In this document: positions 25,371 to 37,857 of the stretch, in pieces
Layout of the letters: each line of letters starts with the position of its first letter
Numbering within the stretch: position 1 is the stretch's first letter
Origin: Odiellus spinosus
Taxonomy: Eukaryota; Arthropoda; Arachnida; Opiliones; Phalangiidae
Direction of reading: 5' to 3'
Assembly: GCA_963920705.1 (NCBI GenBank)
Contig: OY987234.1
Coordinates: 21,905,794 to 21,969,793 of the forward strand
Length of the DNA: 64,000 nt
Notes under the pieces: generated by a model
Seen by the model: the letters and a program-made list of their open reading frames with translations, nothing else
Database searches by the model: none
Told to the model about the DNA's origin: nothing
Program-made: the position numbers and the translations under genes

Positions 25371-26886
25371 TTCCATATAAAAGCGCGGGAAACAAGCGTT
25401 TCGTTACTTCCATATAAAAGCGCGGGAAACAAGCGTTTCGTTACTTCCATATAAAAGCGCGGGAAACAAGCGTTTCGTTACTTCCATATAAAAGCGCGGG
25501 AAACAAGCGTTTCGTTACTTCCATATAAAAGCGCGGGAAACAAGCGTTTCGTTACTTCCATATAAAAGCGCGGGAAACAAGCGTTTCGTTACTTCCATAT
25601 AAAAGCGCGGGAAACAAGCGTTTCGTTACTTCCATATAAAAGCGCGGGAAACAAGCGTTTCGTTACTTCCATATAAAAGCGCGGGAAACAAGCGTTTCGT
25701 TACTTCCATATAAAAGCGCGGGAAACAAGCGTTTCGTTACTTCCATATAAAAGCGCGGGAAACAAGCGTTTCGTTACTTCCATATAAAAGCGCGGGAAAC
25801 AAGCGTTTCGTTACTTCCATATAAAAGCGCGGGAAACAAGCGTTTCGTTACTTCCATATAAAAGCGCGGGAAACAAGCGTTTCGTTACTTCCATATAAAA
25901 GCGCGGGAAACAAGCGTTTCGTTACTTCCATATAAAAGCGCGGGAAACAAGCGTTTCGTTACTTCCATATAAAAGCGCGGGAAACAAGCGTTTCGGTACT
26001 TCCATATAAAAGCGCGGGAAACAAGCGTTTCGGTACTTCCATATAAAAGCGCGGGAAACAAGCGTTTCGGTACTTCCATATAAAAGCGCGGGAAACAAGC
26101 GTTTCGGTACTTCCATATAAAAGCGCGGGAAACAAGCGTTTCGGTACTTCCATATAAAAGCGCGGGAAACAAGCGTTTCGGTACTTCCATATAAAAGCGC
26201 GGGAAACAAGCGTTTCGGTACTTCCATATAAAAGCGCGGGAAACAAGCGTTTCGGTACTTCCATATAAAAGCGCGGGAAACGAGCGTTTCGGTACTTCCA
26301 TATAAAAGCGCGGGAAACGAGCGTTTCGGTACTTCCATATAAAAGCGCGGGAAACAAGCGTTTCGGTACTTCCATATAAAAGCGCGGGAAACAAGCGTTT
26401 CGGTACTTCCATATAAAAGCGCGGGAAACAAGCGTTTCGGTACTTCCATATAAAAGCGCGGGAAACAAGCGTTTCGGTACTTCCATATAAAAGCGCGGGA
26501 AACAAGCGTTTCGTTACTTCCATATAAAAGCGCGGGAAACAAGCGTTTCGTTACTTCCATATAAAAGCGCGGGAAACAAGCGTTTCGTTACTTCCATATA
26601 AAAGCGCGGGAAACAAGCGTTTCGTTACTTCCATATAAAAGCGCGGGAAACAAGCGTTTCGTTACTTCCATATAAAAGCGCGGGAAACAAGCGTTTCGTT
26701 ACTTCCATATAAAAGCGCGGGAAACAAGCGTTTCGTTACTTCCATATAAAAGCGCGGGAAACAAGCGTTTCGTTACTTCCATATAAAAGCGCGGGAAACA
26801 AGCGTTTCGTTACTTCCATATAAAAGCGCGGGAAACAAGCGTTTCGTTACTTCCATATAAAAGCGCGGGAAATAAATATTTCGTTA
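25371..26886 (-). repeat. 37-bp satellite, 41 units, each with TATAAAAG and an E2F-type site
   Basis: Forty full 37-bp units and one decayed last unit. Each contains CATATAAAAGCGCGGGAAAC. Most differences fall in blocks: 14 consecutive units (junctions 25991-26480) have CGGTAC where the others have CGTTAC, and two adjacent units in that block have CGAGCG. Within the unit, GCGCGGGAAA is the inverse of the consensus E2F/DP site TTTCCCGC, next to TATAAAAG. The minus strand is open in several frames; the 212-codon frames are products of the repeat. Confidence 0.98.
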
Positions 26887-27754
26887 TAAAACTGTCATGG
26901 CTGTCCTCAGTTTGAAATTTTAGGTTAGGCTGTACGTGTTTCATTATTGTTTTTATCATTTGCATAACTCGAAGACAAAGGCTTATATAATTTCAAAGAT
27001 CATATAACTAGCGCCACCCCTACCTCGCGTTGGGTATGAAAGATCTTCCCCAACTAACCAACCTGAAATACTTAAGTTCAACATACCATATCCTTTTCAG
27101 ATGTAAAGTCCCACAATTTTACCCTTCCTTTATAACCACGAAGCTAAAAATTCGGGAAAAAAAGGCGGGAAACACTACATCAAATCACGCTCGTGGTACG
27201 CTCGAAAGAATGAAAGATAAGAATAATAAGATTGATAGTAGACTTTCCAAGAAAAAAATAGGCCCAAATGCAACCAAAAATCAATGAAAATGAGTAAAGA
27301 AAATATCAATGGTCTCTCTGTTACCTTTCACATAGTTTACTCGAGCGTAAATTCTTCCTAAGCCTAACAAGTTTGAAATTGCATCACATACAATATATAT
27401 TATATATGTTTGTCTCTTATCTCCGAGATACAAAGCAAAGAAAATACGTTGTTTAGTTCTTGTACACGCTGCAAATTTAATCAGGAACACCCTTAAGCAT
27501 CGAGCCAAAAATAAAATAAACCAAAAACGACCGATACTATTTTTAGGCCTAGATAGAAGTCAATTTGGATTGGGCGCCCACATTATTTCTCAAACAGTAT
27601 CACCTGACATCGCGTCCTATGAAATACGAGCTATCAGAAGCCATTCCTTTTACCGCGAAGCGACCGAAGGCGAAAATAAGGGCGTAATATAAGGCAGAGG
27701 GGTAATATTTTCGTCCAACAAGGCTATACTACTCTATTTTGTTATCTTTAATAT

Positions 27755-28092
27755 CAGAAGCCGATGAAACCCTCCTTTGAAGTCTATTACTCCCTGGTCT
27801 TGTCTACCCCTCTCTGTATGGGTTAGTTTCAAAAAGCGCGATTCGTACGCCTCCTAACGGTAGATATTTTCGGAGCGGGAGTTCGTCGAGCGAATATCTC
27901 TAGCAGCCTCGGAGTTCGTCAAAAAAACGTCGTCGTTTGTGGAGAGAGAGAATTTCCAATTTTCCGTAGACAGGGGGGTATGAAGTAGGACCCCTTCGAT
28001 CTCGGAAAATTGGGAATTTTACCCATACAGAGAGGAGCGCTATATCGAACATTGGAGTAGTAGACTTCAAAGGAGGGTTTCATCTACTTCTG
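27755..28092 (+). mobile_element. Family A MITE, copy 3
   Basis: Full-length copy flanked by the exact 7-bp duplication TTAATAT. The right end reads CATCTACTTCTG, a variant shared with copy 7 at 57991, which suggests these two come from the same sub-lineage. Confidence 0.95.
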
Positions 28093-31000
28093 TTAATATT
28101 ACAAGTGTAGTTCGAGAAATCGAATCAAATCGATTCGACAAAAGACGATTTCCAGTTCACGCGACTCCAGGGATTCCAAGGCCTAGTATGAACGGGGCTT
28201 AAGTTTTTATAAGAGGTAGGTTCATGACGCCTGCGCAGTTAACATTTCAGACTCCCTTGAAATTCTCAATTTCAAGGCTTATAGTATCAAAGCGAGGCTA
28301 AAAAAATATAATAACTATGTGTATTTTAGGCGAGCAATGTTTATTTACGGTTATACGTAAAGAAAGAAGTAATAGGTACATAATCTGAGTGAAGGGGAAA
28401 CTCGTATAGCATTTTGTAAACATCCCTCACCTCTTATCAATTAGTTCTTCTACCGAGGCTCTTCTAAATTAACTCGAACCACATCGTGGCCCGCTTTTAT
28501 CCGTTTTTAACGAGTTTCTTATAAAAACTAGGATAAAATATCACCTCGAGTTTGCAACAAGATTGAAGGTTATAAGCTTTTTAGTCTTTTGTAAACACTG
28601 TTAAAAGAAGAATTAAAATTTGGTCATTTTTGGGCCACTTCCAAAATAAAGCGAGATTTTCATCTTATAGAACTTTTCACGTTGAAGACGATGGTGCGAT
28701 TCTTAGGGCCACTGATAGCCATTATTTAAAAAAAACAGGTATGAGCCCCCCCCCCCCAAGCGAGAAGACAGACTAGATCAACTTTGAACTCTTATGAACT
28801 GTAAACACGAATTTTGAAGTGTCTATAGTCGAGACCTTGTGGGGAACGTCTAGCTTTGGGACCCCACCAACTCTGCACGGCATTGGGGGAGGACTTGTCC
28901 TACGCACTCTTCAAAAGTTCCTCAACATTAGATGTCCGATTTAGATTTGGTAGCATTTTTTTAAGCTTGGTTAGATATGACGTACAATTTGTTTAGATTG
29001 TTAAAAATCTTTTTCTTTGGAAGAAATTTGGTCATTTTGAATGAAATTTTACGCTTTTTTGGACGGGACCCAAGAAAAAAAACCTTATTATAACATTAAA
29101 TTTAGTTATATATCATAAATTATATTGTATTCTTCGCCTGGAATGCGCTACGCAGCTTCTACCAATCACAAAAGGTTAAATTTATATATACTCCAAGTAT
29201 CCCAAAAATTTAAAATGTTTTAAAAAAGTCTGAAAGAAAAAAGTTCTGGGAGCAAAATTTCTATTGAAGTCTTTGTCCCGGGGGGGGGGGGGGTCTAAGT
29301 ACATTAGATTACATCCTTAGAAAGGATTCAAATGTCAATATTAAAGTAAGTATTAAGTATATAATAAATTAAGTAGTTCTAAGATTAAAAATAAATATAT
29401 ATTTATGCAAATTCTTCATACTCTGTTCATATTCCGTTTTTCATGTGTTATTTTCCCTTTAAATAGCCCTTTACCTACGTCAAAGAATACCTATACCAAC
29501 GAATTTTTACCCTAGGCACCTCCCATGTTCTTATAAATATAGGACCCCTCCTTGGCCTATTACTTATGACGTCATCTCCAGTTTATAAGGACCTCACCCA
29601 TTCCTTCACGAGATGACGAGAACAGTTGCCGAAACATTTTATCGGGGTTAACATGGCGTATCAATGAGCTTTAGTTTTGGTCGTTGCGCAACGAATAGTT
29701 GAAAAGGTAGATCATACTCGTACGCGATGGGCGTGGTTTCGGAGTGTCTAGAGCACTTTTAGGTGCAACCACCGAAATTGATTTTATAAGGAAATCAAAC
29801 CTTCACCATTTTCATTAATGAGATAGTGAAAATGATTTTAAAATAGGTTCATTAGCTACTAAATTAAATCTAATTTATGTCTCTTAATTAACCGACCTAA
29901 ATTCTAACTTACTCGTAAGAAAAATTATCTAAAACACACGAAACCCTCGCTTGAAAGGTTTAATGAGCTTCAGTAATCCGTTGTTCATTAACAGGATAAA
30001 AAGAGAAACGTAATACTAGTAATTAATTATAACACTGCTGCAGTAAAAACAGTCAAAAAAGTCTAACAATCAAGTCAAGAAAAATTAATGTTTTGCTGCA
30101 CAAATGAAGATGGTAGTGCCATCTACATTCGAATAAACAAAACAAGTGCAAGATACGTTAGATAACTAAAGTAGCATCTGATTGGCTGGCATCTCTTATA
30201 TTGGACGATTTAAATAAGTCAAACGAGGACTTCAAAACCTTAATTTTGTATGAAGGGACTTTTTTTATTAAGAATTAGTGTTTTATCAACAAAATATGGC
30301 ACTTGATTCTTTCTCGAAACTCCCTTTAAATCTATTAGTTTCAGCTATCCTTCATTAGTCGGAATTTTCAGCATTCGCTTTATAAGGAACTTTGATACGA
30401 ATATTTCTCGCTAAACTATCGAAGTTCAAACTGATTTTGCATAAGCCTCTCTATCTATCTATGAAAGAGTCGAGTTATGAAAGGATCCAAGAGCTTTGAA
30501 TTCCATCCCTTCTTTGCCCCTCTCATCTAATAATTGCGCTATTACTAATGCGTCCAGCGGGGAGGAAAAAGGGAACGAACAATGGTTAAGTCTCGTGTCA
30601 TCGTCATGGCAACGACGCGTCGTTTGATTGGAAGGGTGGTAGAAGGAATGCGCGAATATTTAGAAAAGTGGCGGCATCTCTTTGACAACCGCGTCACCTA
30701 AGCCTCGGTCCTCCCTTATCTAAGGGAGCGTGGAATGTAAAACCACCTTATATCAATATTTTATACTTTTATTTGAAAGATAGTCAGTAGTATCGTCCAA
30801 TTGATTGATTATTGAGTCGAGAAAGAACAAGGGATCTCTAGATCTAACCTTAAAACAGTCTTGACGTAAACAGAAGACCAAGGCTTAGTTTGCTGTGCCT
30901 AAACTAAAGTCCTATTAGATATTGATTGATTTGTACACATTCACGCAAACTTTAAATAAGTCAAGAGTTTACAGATTTCAGGATTTGTTAACCATTTTAA

Positions 31001-32019
31001 ATCAGATTAAATATACGTACTACATGGATTAATGTTAATCCACGCGTGCTATCACTTAAGCTCTTCCCACATGACAAGATAATCAAACCAGCTTTATAAT
31101 TAAAGAAATGGTTTGACGCCTGACTATTTGTTGAATAAAGTCAATATAAAATGTGGAGACGCTTAGATTCATGGCTCTTTATTAATTAATAGTCGACTTA
31201 CTTCAATTATCACCCCGATTAATTGTAGATAATTAAGCTAATTATTTTCCAAAAGATTATTGAGGTTAAATAGAATATGGAAAAAATTGGATTTAAATTA
31301 ATTTCTAAAGTTGAAAACGCGTCAACCCAAAGAAATAAAATTTTTAATAACTTTTTAAACTAAAAATATACTTCATAGGCCTTTGATAAAAATTGTAACA
31401 AAGAGCCCAAGTTTTAAATATTTAATTTAAATGTAAGTTTTTATCAATTCGGATCAATTTTTAAAATAATTCTCATTTTCACCATCCTTTTAACCCACAC
31501 CTTGTTCCTAAACTTAAATATTCGTGGCATTTGTGCAGATATTCATCCTAAATAATCTAAAAATAGAAATAGCGAGGGACTTACTAGGAAATTTATAGAT
31601 TTTTTGAAGCCAGAGAGATAGGATTATAATAATATTGATTTTCTTTCAATTTTGGTAAATATTTTTTGGATCCACGCTAAGCCAAACACTAAATCTATTG
31701 GTTGACATCGTTTTGTTACTGAACTATAATTACTTTTGTGGAATACGTTATGAACTTTTAATAAAAATACACGTATTACCATAATATATTCAAATAAAAT
31801 CTATAATTTCTAAATAACATTTAATTGTAATCCAATTACATAATTATATTATTTTTATTATCGAAATACGCGCGTACTTTTACGCATATACCAGCATATA
31901 AATTAATTAAAGGTGTACCAGTATCATATAGTCAATATACTGGTATCAGTGAAGATCAATCAAAAGTTAATTTTAAAAATAACCCACACATTTTTACCCT
32001 ATGAGATTTAATTTCTTAA
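28093..32019. other. No gene seen; two CpG-richer patches
   Basis: A family T right end at 28178-28200, a decayed family E piece at 28775-28830 and runs of C (28747) and G (29280). CpG-richer patches lie at 29560-29740 (with a CRE palindrome) and 30540-30720. The second opens with ATG at 30582 as a 39-codon frame (MVKSRVIVMATTRRLIGRVV) and contains GTTGCCATG on the minus strand. No spliced gene could be built. Confidence 0.45.
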
Positions 32020-32370
32020 AGGGGGAATGAAACCAAAAAAGTGATTTTTTTTTTATCGATTCATTTAGGCCTAATCCAACAAAGAAATATAAAATAGGCT
32101 TAGCTGAATTCATGGATAACCTTGGTATTTTTTCGCGTGGATGGGTCATTGACCAATGATCAAAAGCCCCGTCGTTAAGACGAGATCTCCGCGAGACTTC
32201 TAATAGCATTCGATTGATCTACGACCCATCAATGCGAAAAAATCCAGGACTTCCATGAATTTCGCTAAGCCTATTTTTAGGCTAAAGTTTTAAATATATG
32301 TCTAGTTTAATATTTGTTTATATATAACTTTTACTGGCGGTTTAGACCTATTTAAAATATAATTAGTTTC
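32020..32370 (+). mobile_element. Family B relative, diverged
   Basis: TTAA is followed by AGGGGGAATGAAACC, the ATCGATTC arm and GGCTTAGCTGAATTCATGGA. The centre is a different foldback (GGGTCATTGACCAATGATC). The right arm keeps CGCTAAGCCTATTTTTAGG but no clear right terminal repeat. Confidence 0.65.
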
Positions 32371-32540
32371 AACTGTGTACAAGTTTTTAACCCTAATTAA
32401 GCTAAAATCTACTGAAAAGGATAGTTATGTCAGTTTCTCTATCCTTGAACCCAGTTTAGAGATTCCTTTAGACGAGCTAGGCCTCTCTCTTTCCGAGCGA
32501 GAGAGAGAGAGTCAATAAAAACCTTAATCCTTCGTTTAAA

Positions 32541-32821
32541 CAAGGAGGATCAGAGAAGGAGAGGAAATGTGGGGACGGCGCGGTTCCTACTGCGTCGGCC
32601 TAAACTCCCACTCTGGGAGAACGGGGGTAGAGACGTTTCGTGGTAAAATGTTGTCGCGTGGGTAAAACGAATCCTTTATGAGACGCGCTAGCTAGCGACC
32701 ACGTGACAATAGTTTACCTCGAGAATTTCCTATCCCCCCTTTCCACCCGAGTGGGAGGTTGGCTCTTCTCTCTCTAACTCAACGCAGCCCCACATTTCCT
32801 CTCCTTCTCTGATCCTCCTTG
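32541..32821 (+). mobile_element. Family D MITE, copy 2
   Basis: A 281-bp copy with ends CAAGGAGGATCAGAGAAGG and the inverse, flanked by the 7-bp duplication GTTTAAA. It is almost identical to copy 3. Confidence 0.95.
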
Positions 32822-33835
32822 GTTTAAACAAACAGCGTGTGGCGTCACACATAGCCCCAAATCCCATCCAATGTGCCAAAACGAGTGATAAATCAAGGTT
32901 TACCAGGGTGAAATTCAAAGATAATTATAATTAAGGTCTTTCGCTACCATACATAATTGCTAAATTAAATCATTTTTACACGGATTCGCCTATAATAACA
33001 TGCTAATTAGGATAGGCGGTTAAATCTATAGAATTATATATTTTCATTACCAAGATATTTAAAATTAAAATGGAATTTTCTTTAATTATCCGAAATTTTC
33101 TAAATTATATTGCGTTTTTATTTGTGTATTACAAAACCTCAAGATGAGAGTTTCCTTAACAAAAACCCAATTTTAAATTTAGAATGGCATATAACGTACT
33201 GTATTAAATTTCAAATGAATATCACCTTTCCATTATTAAAGGAAATATGATATTTTAAACCTAAAAAAAAGGTATTTAGGGCGTTTAAAATGGATAATCC
33301 GATCCTACAATGACGTCATTGTAGTACTGGATTACTTATTAAGTCACTATACCTAATAACAAATCGAAAATAAATCGATAAGGTTTAAGGTAATGAGTCG
33401 AAAACACAAAAAAAAAAAGAATAGGATTAAATTAAAATAAATAAGGTTTTTACGCGCTTGAAAATCCCAATTAAAAGAACCTTAATCCCCGACAGAGAAA
33501 TAGGATGGATTATTCGACAGTAGGAAGAAGAAAGGCAATGGGTATAAATCTTTCAATGAAGACCGACAAATTTTCGAGCGTATTTTAAGCCGGAAGCTTT
33601 AACTTTATATCAAAAAAATAGTCACGCTGATTTGAAGAAACAAGCTGTCTTTGAAAGCACTCAAAATACAAACAGATCATCAGATTCTTTTTCTTTAAAC
33701 CCTTAAAAAGGAAACACAAAATGAAATTCGTTTTTTTTATCGATTTCTAATCTCAAAATTAGGTCCAAAATGGTTCATAAAGGGAGAATGCAACCTAAAA
33801 ACAACCTATTTATCATGTAGCTTAAAGGGAGAATG

Positions 33836-34259
33836 CAACCTAACAACAAGTGATTTTTTATCGATTCCTTATTGTTTAAATAGGCCTAATCCACTACTGA
33901 AAATATTTACAAACAAATATTAAACTAGAAATAAATTTAAAACTTACCCTGAAAATAGGCTTAGTGGGATTCATGGAGTTCCTGTTTTCCTCGCGTGTAA
34001 GGTCTAGCGACCAATCGCGCGCGACGTAAGTCTCGTGGAGATCTCGCGTGAACGACGGGCCTTCGCTCATTGGTCGCTAGACCTGACACGGACGCGATTC
34101 AGGATCTCCATGAATCCCGCTACGCCTATTTTCAGGGTAAGTTTTAAATTTATTTCTAGTTTAATATTTGTTTTGTAAACTTTTTATCGGTGGATTAGGC
34201 CTATTTAAACGATAAGGAATCGATAAAAAAATCACTTGTAATTAGGTTGCATTCTCCCT
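33836..34259 (+). mobile_element. Family B foldback MITE, copy 1, TTAA target
   Basis: A 424-bp element starting AGGGAGAATGCAACCT and ending with its inverse, flanked by TTAA on both sides (33832-33835 and 34260-34263). Long arms pair along most of the length, including ATCGATTCCTTA and, at the centre, GGTCTAGCGACCAAT with ATTGGTCGCTAGACCT. TTAA duplications are typical of piggyBac and Kolobok transposons, so this is probably a non-autonomous relative of one of them. A second partial left end lies just before it at about 33778. Confidence 0.93.
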
Positions 34260-34309
34260 TTAATACTATAAGCAAAGGGCCAACGTAGACATAAAAATAG
34301 GAAAAAAAA

Positions 34310-34525
34310 GTCATCACCCCTGTCTAGCTCGAGTGATTTAGACTCTTCCTCCATATTTTAAGTCGGAGTAGAGAGAGAGAGATAGTCTTTCCTCCAATTC
34401 CCCAGGAGTGGTGCTTCCGTTTTCACTATAGTTACACGGTCTGCAGCCAATAGAGTGTCTCGAATCTGTATCTGCCGGACCTTTGCTGATAGGGGCATTG
34501 TTTACTTTTATTAATAGGCCATAGC
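34310..34525 (+). repeat. Repeat Q, uninterrupted copy
   Basis: CATCACCCCTGTCTAGCTCG, TTTAGACTCTTCCTCC, then GACCTTTGCTGATAG and GGGGCATTGTTTACTTTTA. Parts recur inverted at 57905-57960 and directly at 58321-58380 (split by the family A insertion), and at 16093-16145 and about 8835-8885. Confidence 0.5.
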
Positions 34526-35574
34526 CAAATTTAAAGATGAGGTAAAATTAAAAATGCAAATTAATTAAAGCTCAAATAACAGAAAATTCACTGAAAAATA
34601 TTCAGTTCTCAAAAAGAAAGAGAAATTTGAAAAATCAATGATATCTCATCTCAATCGCGGAGTAGCGGGCAAAATATCGCTCTCCACATTCCTACACGTT
34701 TGGCTATCCATTGGTATCATTCCTCCGTGGTCGAGGGGTTCTTTAATGATATCCAAGAACTTTTTTTCCCGTTCCAATCTTGGAACGGACGGAAGTATGG
34801 ATTTTTTCCGTGGACATGAGATTTTACGCTTGGTTGAGTAACCCCCAATCCAATCCATAATTCCGCGTGTCCCAAAAATGGAAATAATGGACGATAAGAA
34901 AAGGTTTAGAACTAATGAGACGGTTTCCAAATCGGTTCGTATAAATAAATAACTAAGCTAAAGTATAAGCTACGAATTTCTAAAGAAGATGATTAGAGTT
35001 GACCTCATCTAAAATCGTTCTTTGATCTCAAATAAGGTCGGAAACAGAAAATAATAGTAGATTTTTCTACTCTAATGTCAAAATAGTTTAAATTTAATTT
35101 ATTTTATCAAAATATCTTTGGTTTTAAGCCTTTCCTGACGGAAAATCTCCGTAAAAAGCCACTAGTCAATTCACATTGACCAAGAACCTATTATACCTAA
35201 GAATATTAAGGCAAAGATGTTCTAAACACAACCTCTCATACTTTGATACAGATTTGAAAAACATTTTATCAAAATGTAAATTCCATAAATATTGGCGTTA
35301 AAATAAGATCAAGAACTAAGCCTTGGGAGATAAAAGAATGTGAATAGCAGGGGAATTTTGGTTGCAAGCTTAAAAGTACGATGTAATCACGTGTTCTTAA
35401 ATTATGTACTCTAATGAGACCAATTACATTGGTGGAAAACATGGAAACTGTAAAAAAATTTAACTTCATTATTTTCTGTCTGATTGTGACGTAATTGTAC
35501 TCATTTTTAAGTTCTCTTTGAATAATTATTTTTATTTTTCACCCACCCTTTAATTCGGCAGACAGTATAAGGTG

Positions 35575-36060
35575 GTGGTAAAAAGAAGCCGTCGACAAAT
35601 AGCGAAGCGCCATCGTGAGAGGAGAGAATTTAGGCTTAGCAAAAGAGGAATAGCCGCGTGGCAGTCAGAAGGAGACAGAGTCGAAGAGAAGAGCGTTAGT
35701 TACCAATAGCAACGGTTACGAGTTACCATAGTAACGGAAAAATAGAGATGCCTGGCTTTCCCGCGCTCTCTCTTAGAGACCGATCATCCCGTGTCGTAAA
35801 TACTACGTCACTTGACACTACTATCGTCGGCGGGGTTACTCTATTTACCATTAGGATCCCGGTCTAAAGTAACGTTGATTTCGTCGGGGCTTGGACGAAG
35901 CTAAAGATTCACCGAGCAACAAGTCTAGGGAGAATTTTCGGGGTTCCAAATTGAGGTTAGGAGTCTTCCGACGCTATTGAGAAACGCTTTTAACAAGATG
36001 GGGGATAAAGAGGATGAAGGTTGGACGAGGAGATGAGGAGGAAGAGAAGAGGCTCCCCGC
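35575..36060 (+). promoter_or_regulatory. CpG- and GA-rich promoter-like block with an RFX X-box
   Basis: This block is richer in CpG and purines than its AT-rich surroundings. It contains GTTACCATAGTAAC at 35722-35735, which matches the consensus X-box bound by RFX factors (GTTRCCATRGNAAC). Further right is an ATG in a strong context (AACAAGATGG at 35992-36001) opening as MGDKEDEGWTRR before a stop. A second frame starts at 36014 with MKVGRGDEEEEKR. I cannot identify a protein or a convincing donor. RFX X-boxes are typical of cilium genes, so a plus-strand promoter is plausible but unproven. Confidence 0.35.
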
Positions 36061-37857
36061 AGAGACACGCGGGAATTATACACAGCTTACGCTATTGCAT
36101 TCAAAGAAAGCAACGCCCTTAAAGCCCCTATACCTAACATCCTATAAGTTTAAATCTAGAATCTTAGAAGTAGTATTACAATCCATTAAAGTTTACATTT
36201 GACTGTGCTCATCATTTTTCTTTAATTTTCAAGTAAAAGCGGACAAGATTCAAGCCTCCTTTATCCATCAGTCGCGCCTCTGGTGACCAGAAATGAAAGC
36301 TAATCCATGTACGAATTTCCACCCACCCCTTCCGCGCTTTAAATGGATACTAGACTATGATAACAAGTTGTTTTTTATCGATTTTAGACTTAAAATACGC
36401 GTAAATCGTATCAAAACTCAACAAAGGTTTCCGGGGGGTTAATTTACAGTTAATTATCAAAGTTAATTACCAAGAAGAAATTTTAAGAGTGAAAAATATT
36501 TCGGATAATATTGAAAGTCAAATATTTAAATCTAAAGCACGCGCTAACAAGCAGACGAACTCTCATTGGCTGATCAGAAATTTGAGTCCTTTTAAAAATA
36601 AATCTGAAATTTCTTTAAGCCTAATTTTGTAAATTTGACAAGTTACCGCGAATTACGATAAACCTTTGTCGAGTTTTGATAAAAAAATAATTTCAAATAC
36701 CTTTGTAAGAAAGTATTTATATTACATTCTTTGAACTTTAGATTCTTTTTGAATGAAGTGTGCCTGTACTCATTATCATCATTGTTAAATGCTATACAAA
36801 TAAGCTATGAATAACCTAAAAGTCTAGGTTGGTACGAACTGCATTCTAAGGTTGTATCGAAAGGTTTTTAGGGAAAAAGCTTTCTCGCGTCGAAAAAGAC
36901 GTCTTAAGTTATTTCTCCCTGGACGCTATCTTCTGATAAAGGAGAATTAAAGGCAGGGAAAGCCTATCTTCTCCCGCCAAAATATGGGAGCAGCCATTGG
37001 GGATGGAAAGGGGAAGAAACTCGACCTAAGCCGTATCACGCGGTTACCCTTTATGGGAGACCTTACCTCTTCATGGCTACGGAAATCTAACAAAAGGAAA
37101 AAAGTGTACTATAGAAAGAAAAACAAGGGAGGAGGGGCTTATTTTAAGCCTTATCGACGTTAAGACTTCAAGATAAAAGAAGTTTCGGAACAAAAGGTAC
37201 AGATAATTAGAGAGGAAATGCCTCCTGAGATGTTTGTCTATCAACCTATAGCTCTCCATTAAAGAGAGGGTGAAAATAAGAGGATGAATACGCAACGCTA
37301 AAACTCAGAGCTAAAATTTGTTGTTCTCACGAACAAGAGTAAACGAACATAGTGTACTGGTAATAACCACTTTAGAATATAGGCTTTCAAAATCCAATTA
37401 TTTCGCTTCAAGTTATTTGGACAAAACGTCGAAGCTCTCTTAGTGTAGACTGATTCGCTTAAAGCCTCCAAACCGACGCTAATGAGCTTAATTAATCAAA
37501 AACCTATCTAAGGAAGGCTTTAAATTTAATCGAAACGTGGTTTATTTCCGAAAATTAAAACTATATAGGGGTCTTAAATGAACAGTATTGTATACGGAGA
37601 AGAGTGGGAGTTACTAATGGATTTAAAGTGGTACGTGATAATTACAGGGTGAGCGTTAATTAAAATTTGTGTTGAAACGTTTTAATTACGCCGAATTCAC
37701 AGGGTGAAGAAAAATCATGGATTTTTAATTAGCCCCTGTAGAAGTGTTTCAATACACGCGCACCAGTGTACATGGATAAGATGACATTTAGGGGCTAAAG
37801 GTATTTCAAATTTAACTCGACCGAAACTCGCGTATCTAATCTGTAAAAATTGAAAAC
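36061..37857. other. No gene seen
   Basis: AT-rich sequence with no convincing exons downstream of the promoter-like block and no multi-copy repeat. Confidence 0.45.

Noticed and set aside
25885-26560. Minus-strand open frames of 175-212 codons
   Set aside because: By-products of the 37-bp satellite, open in several frames with the same 37-residue repeat.
25371-26886. Possible CRISPR-like array
   Set aside because: Direct head-to-tail units with no spacers, in a eukaryotic setting.
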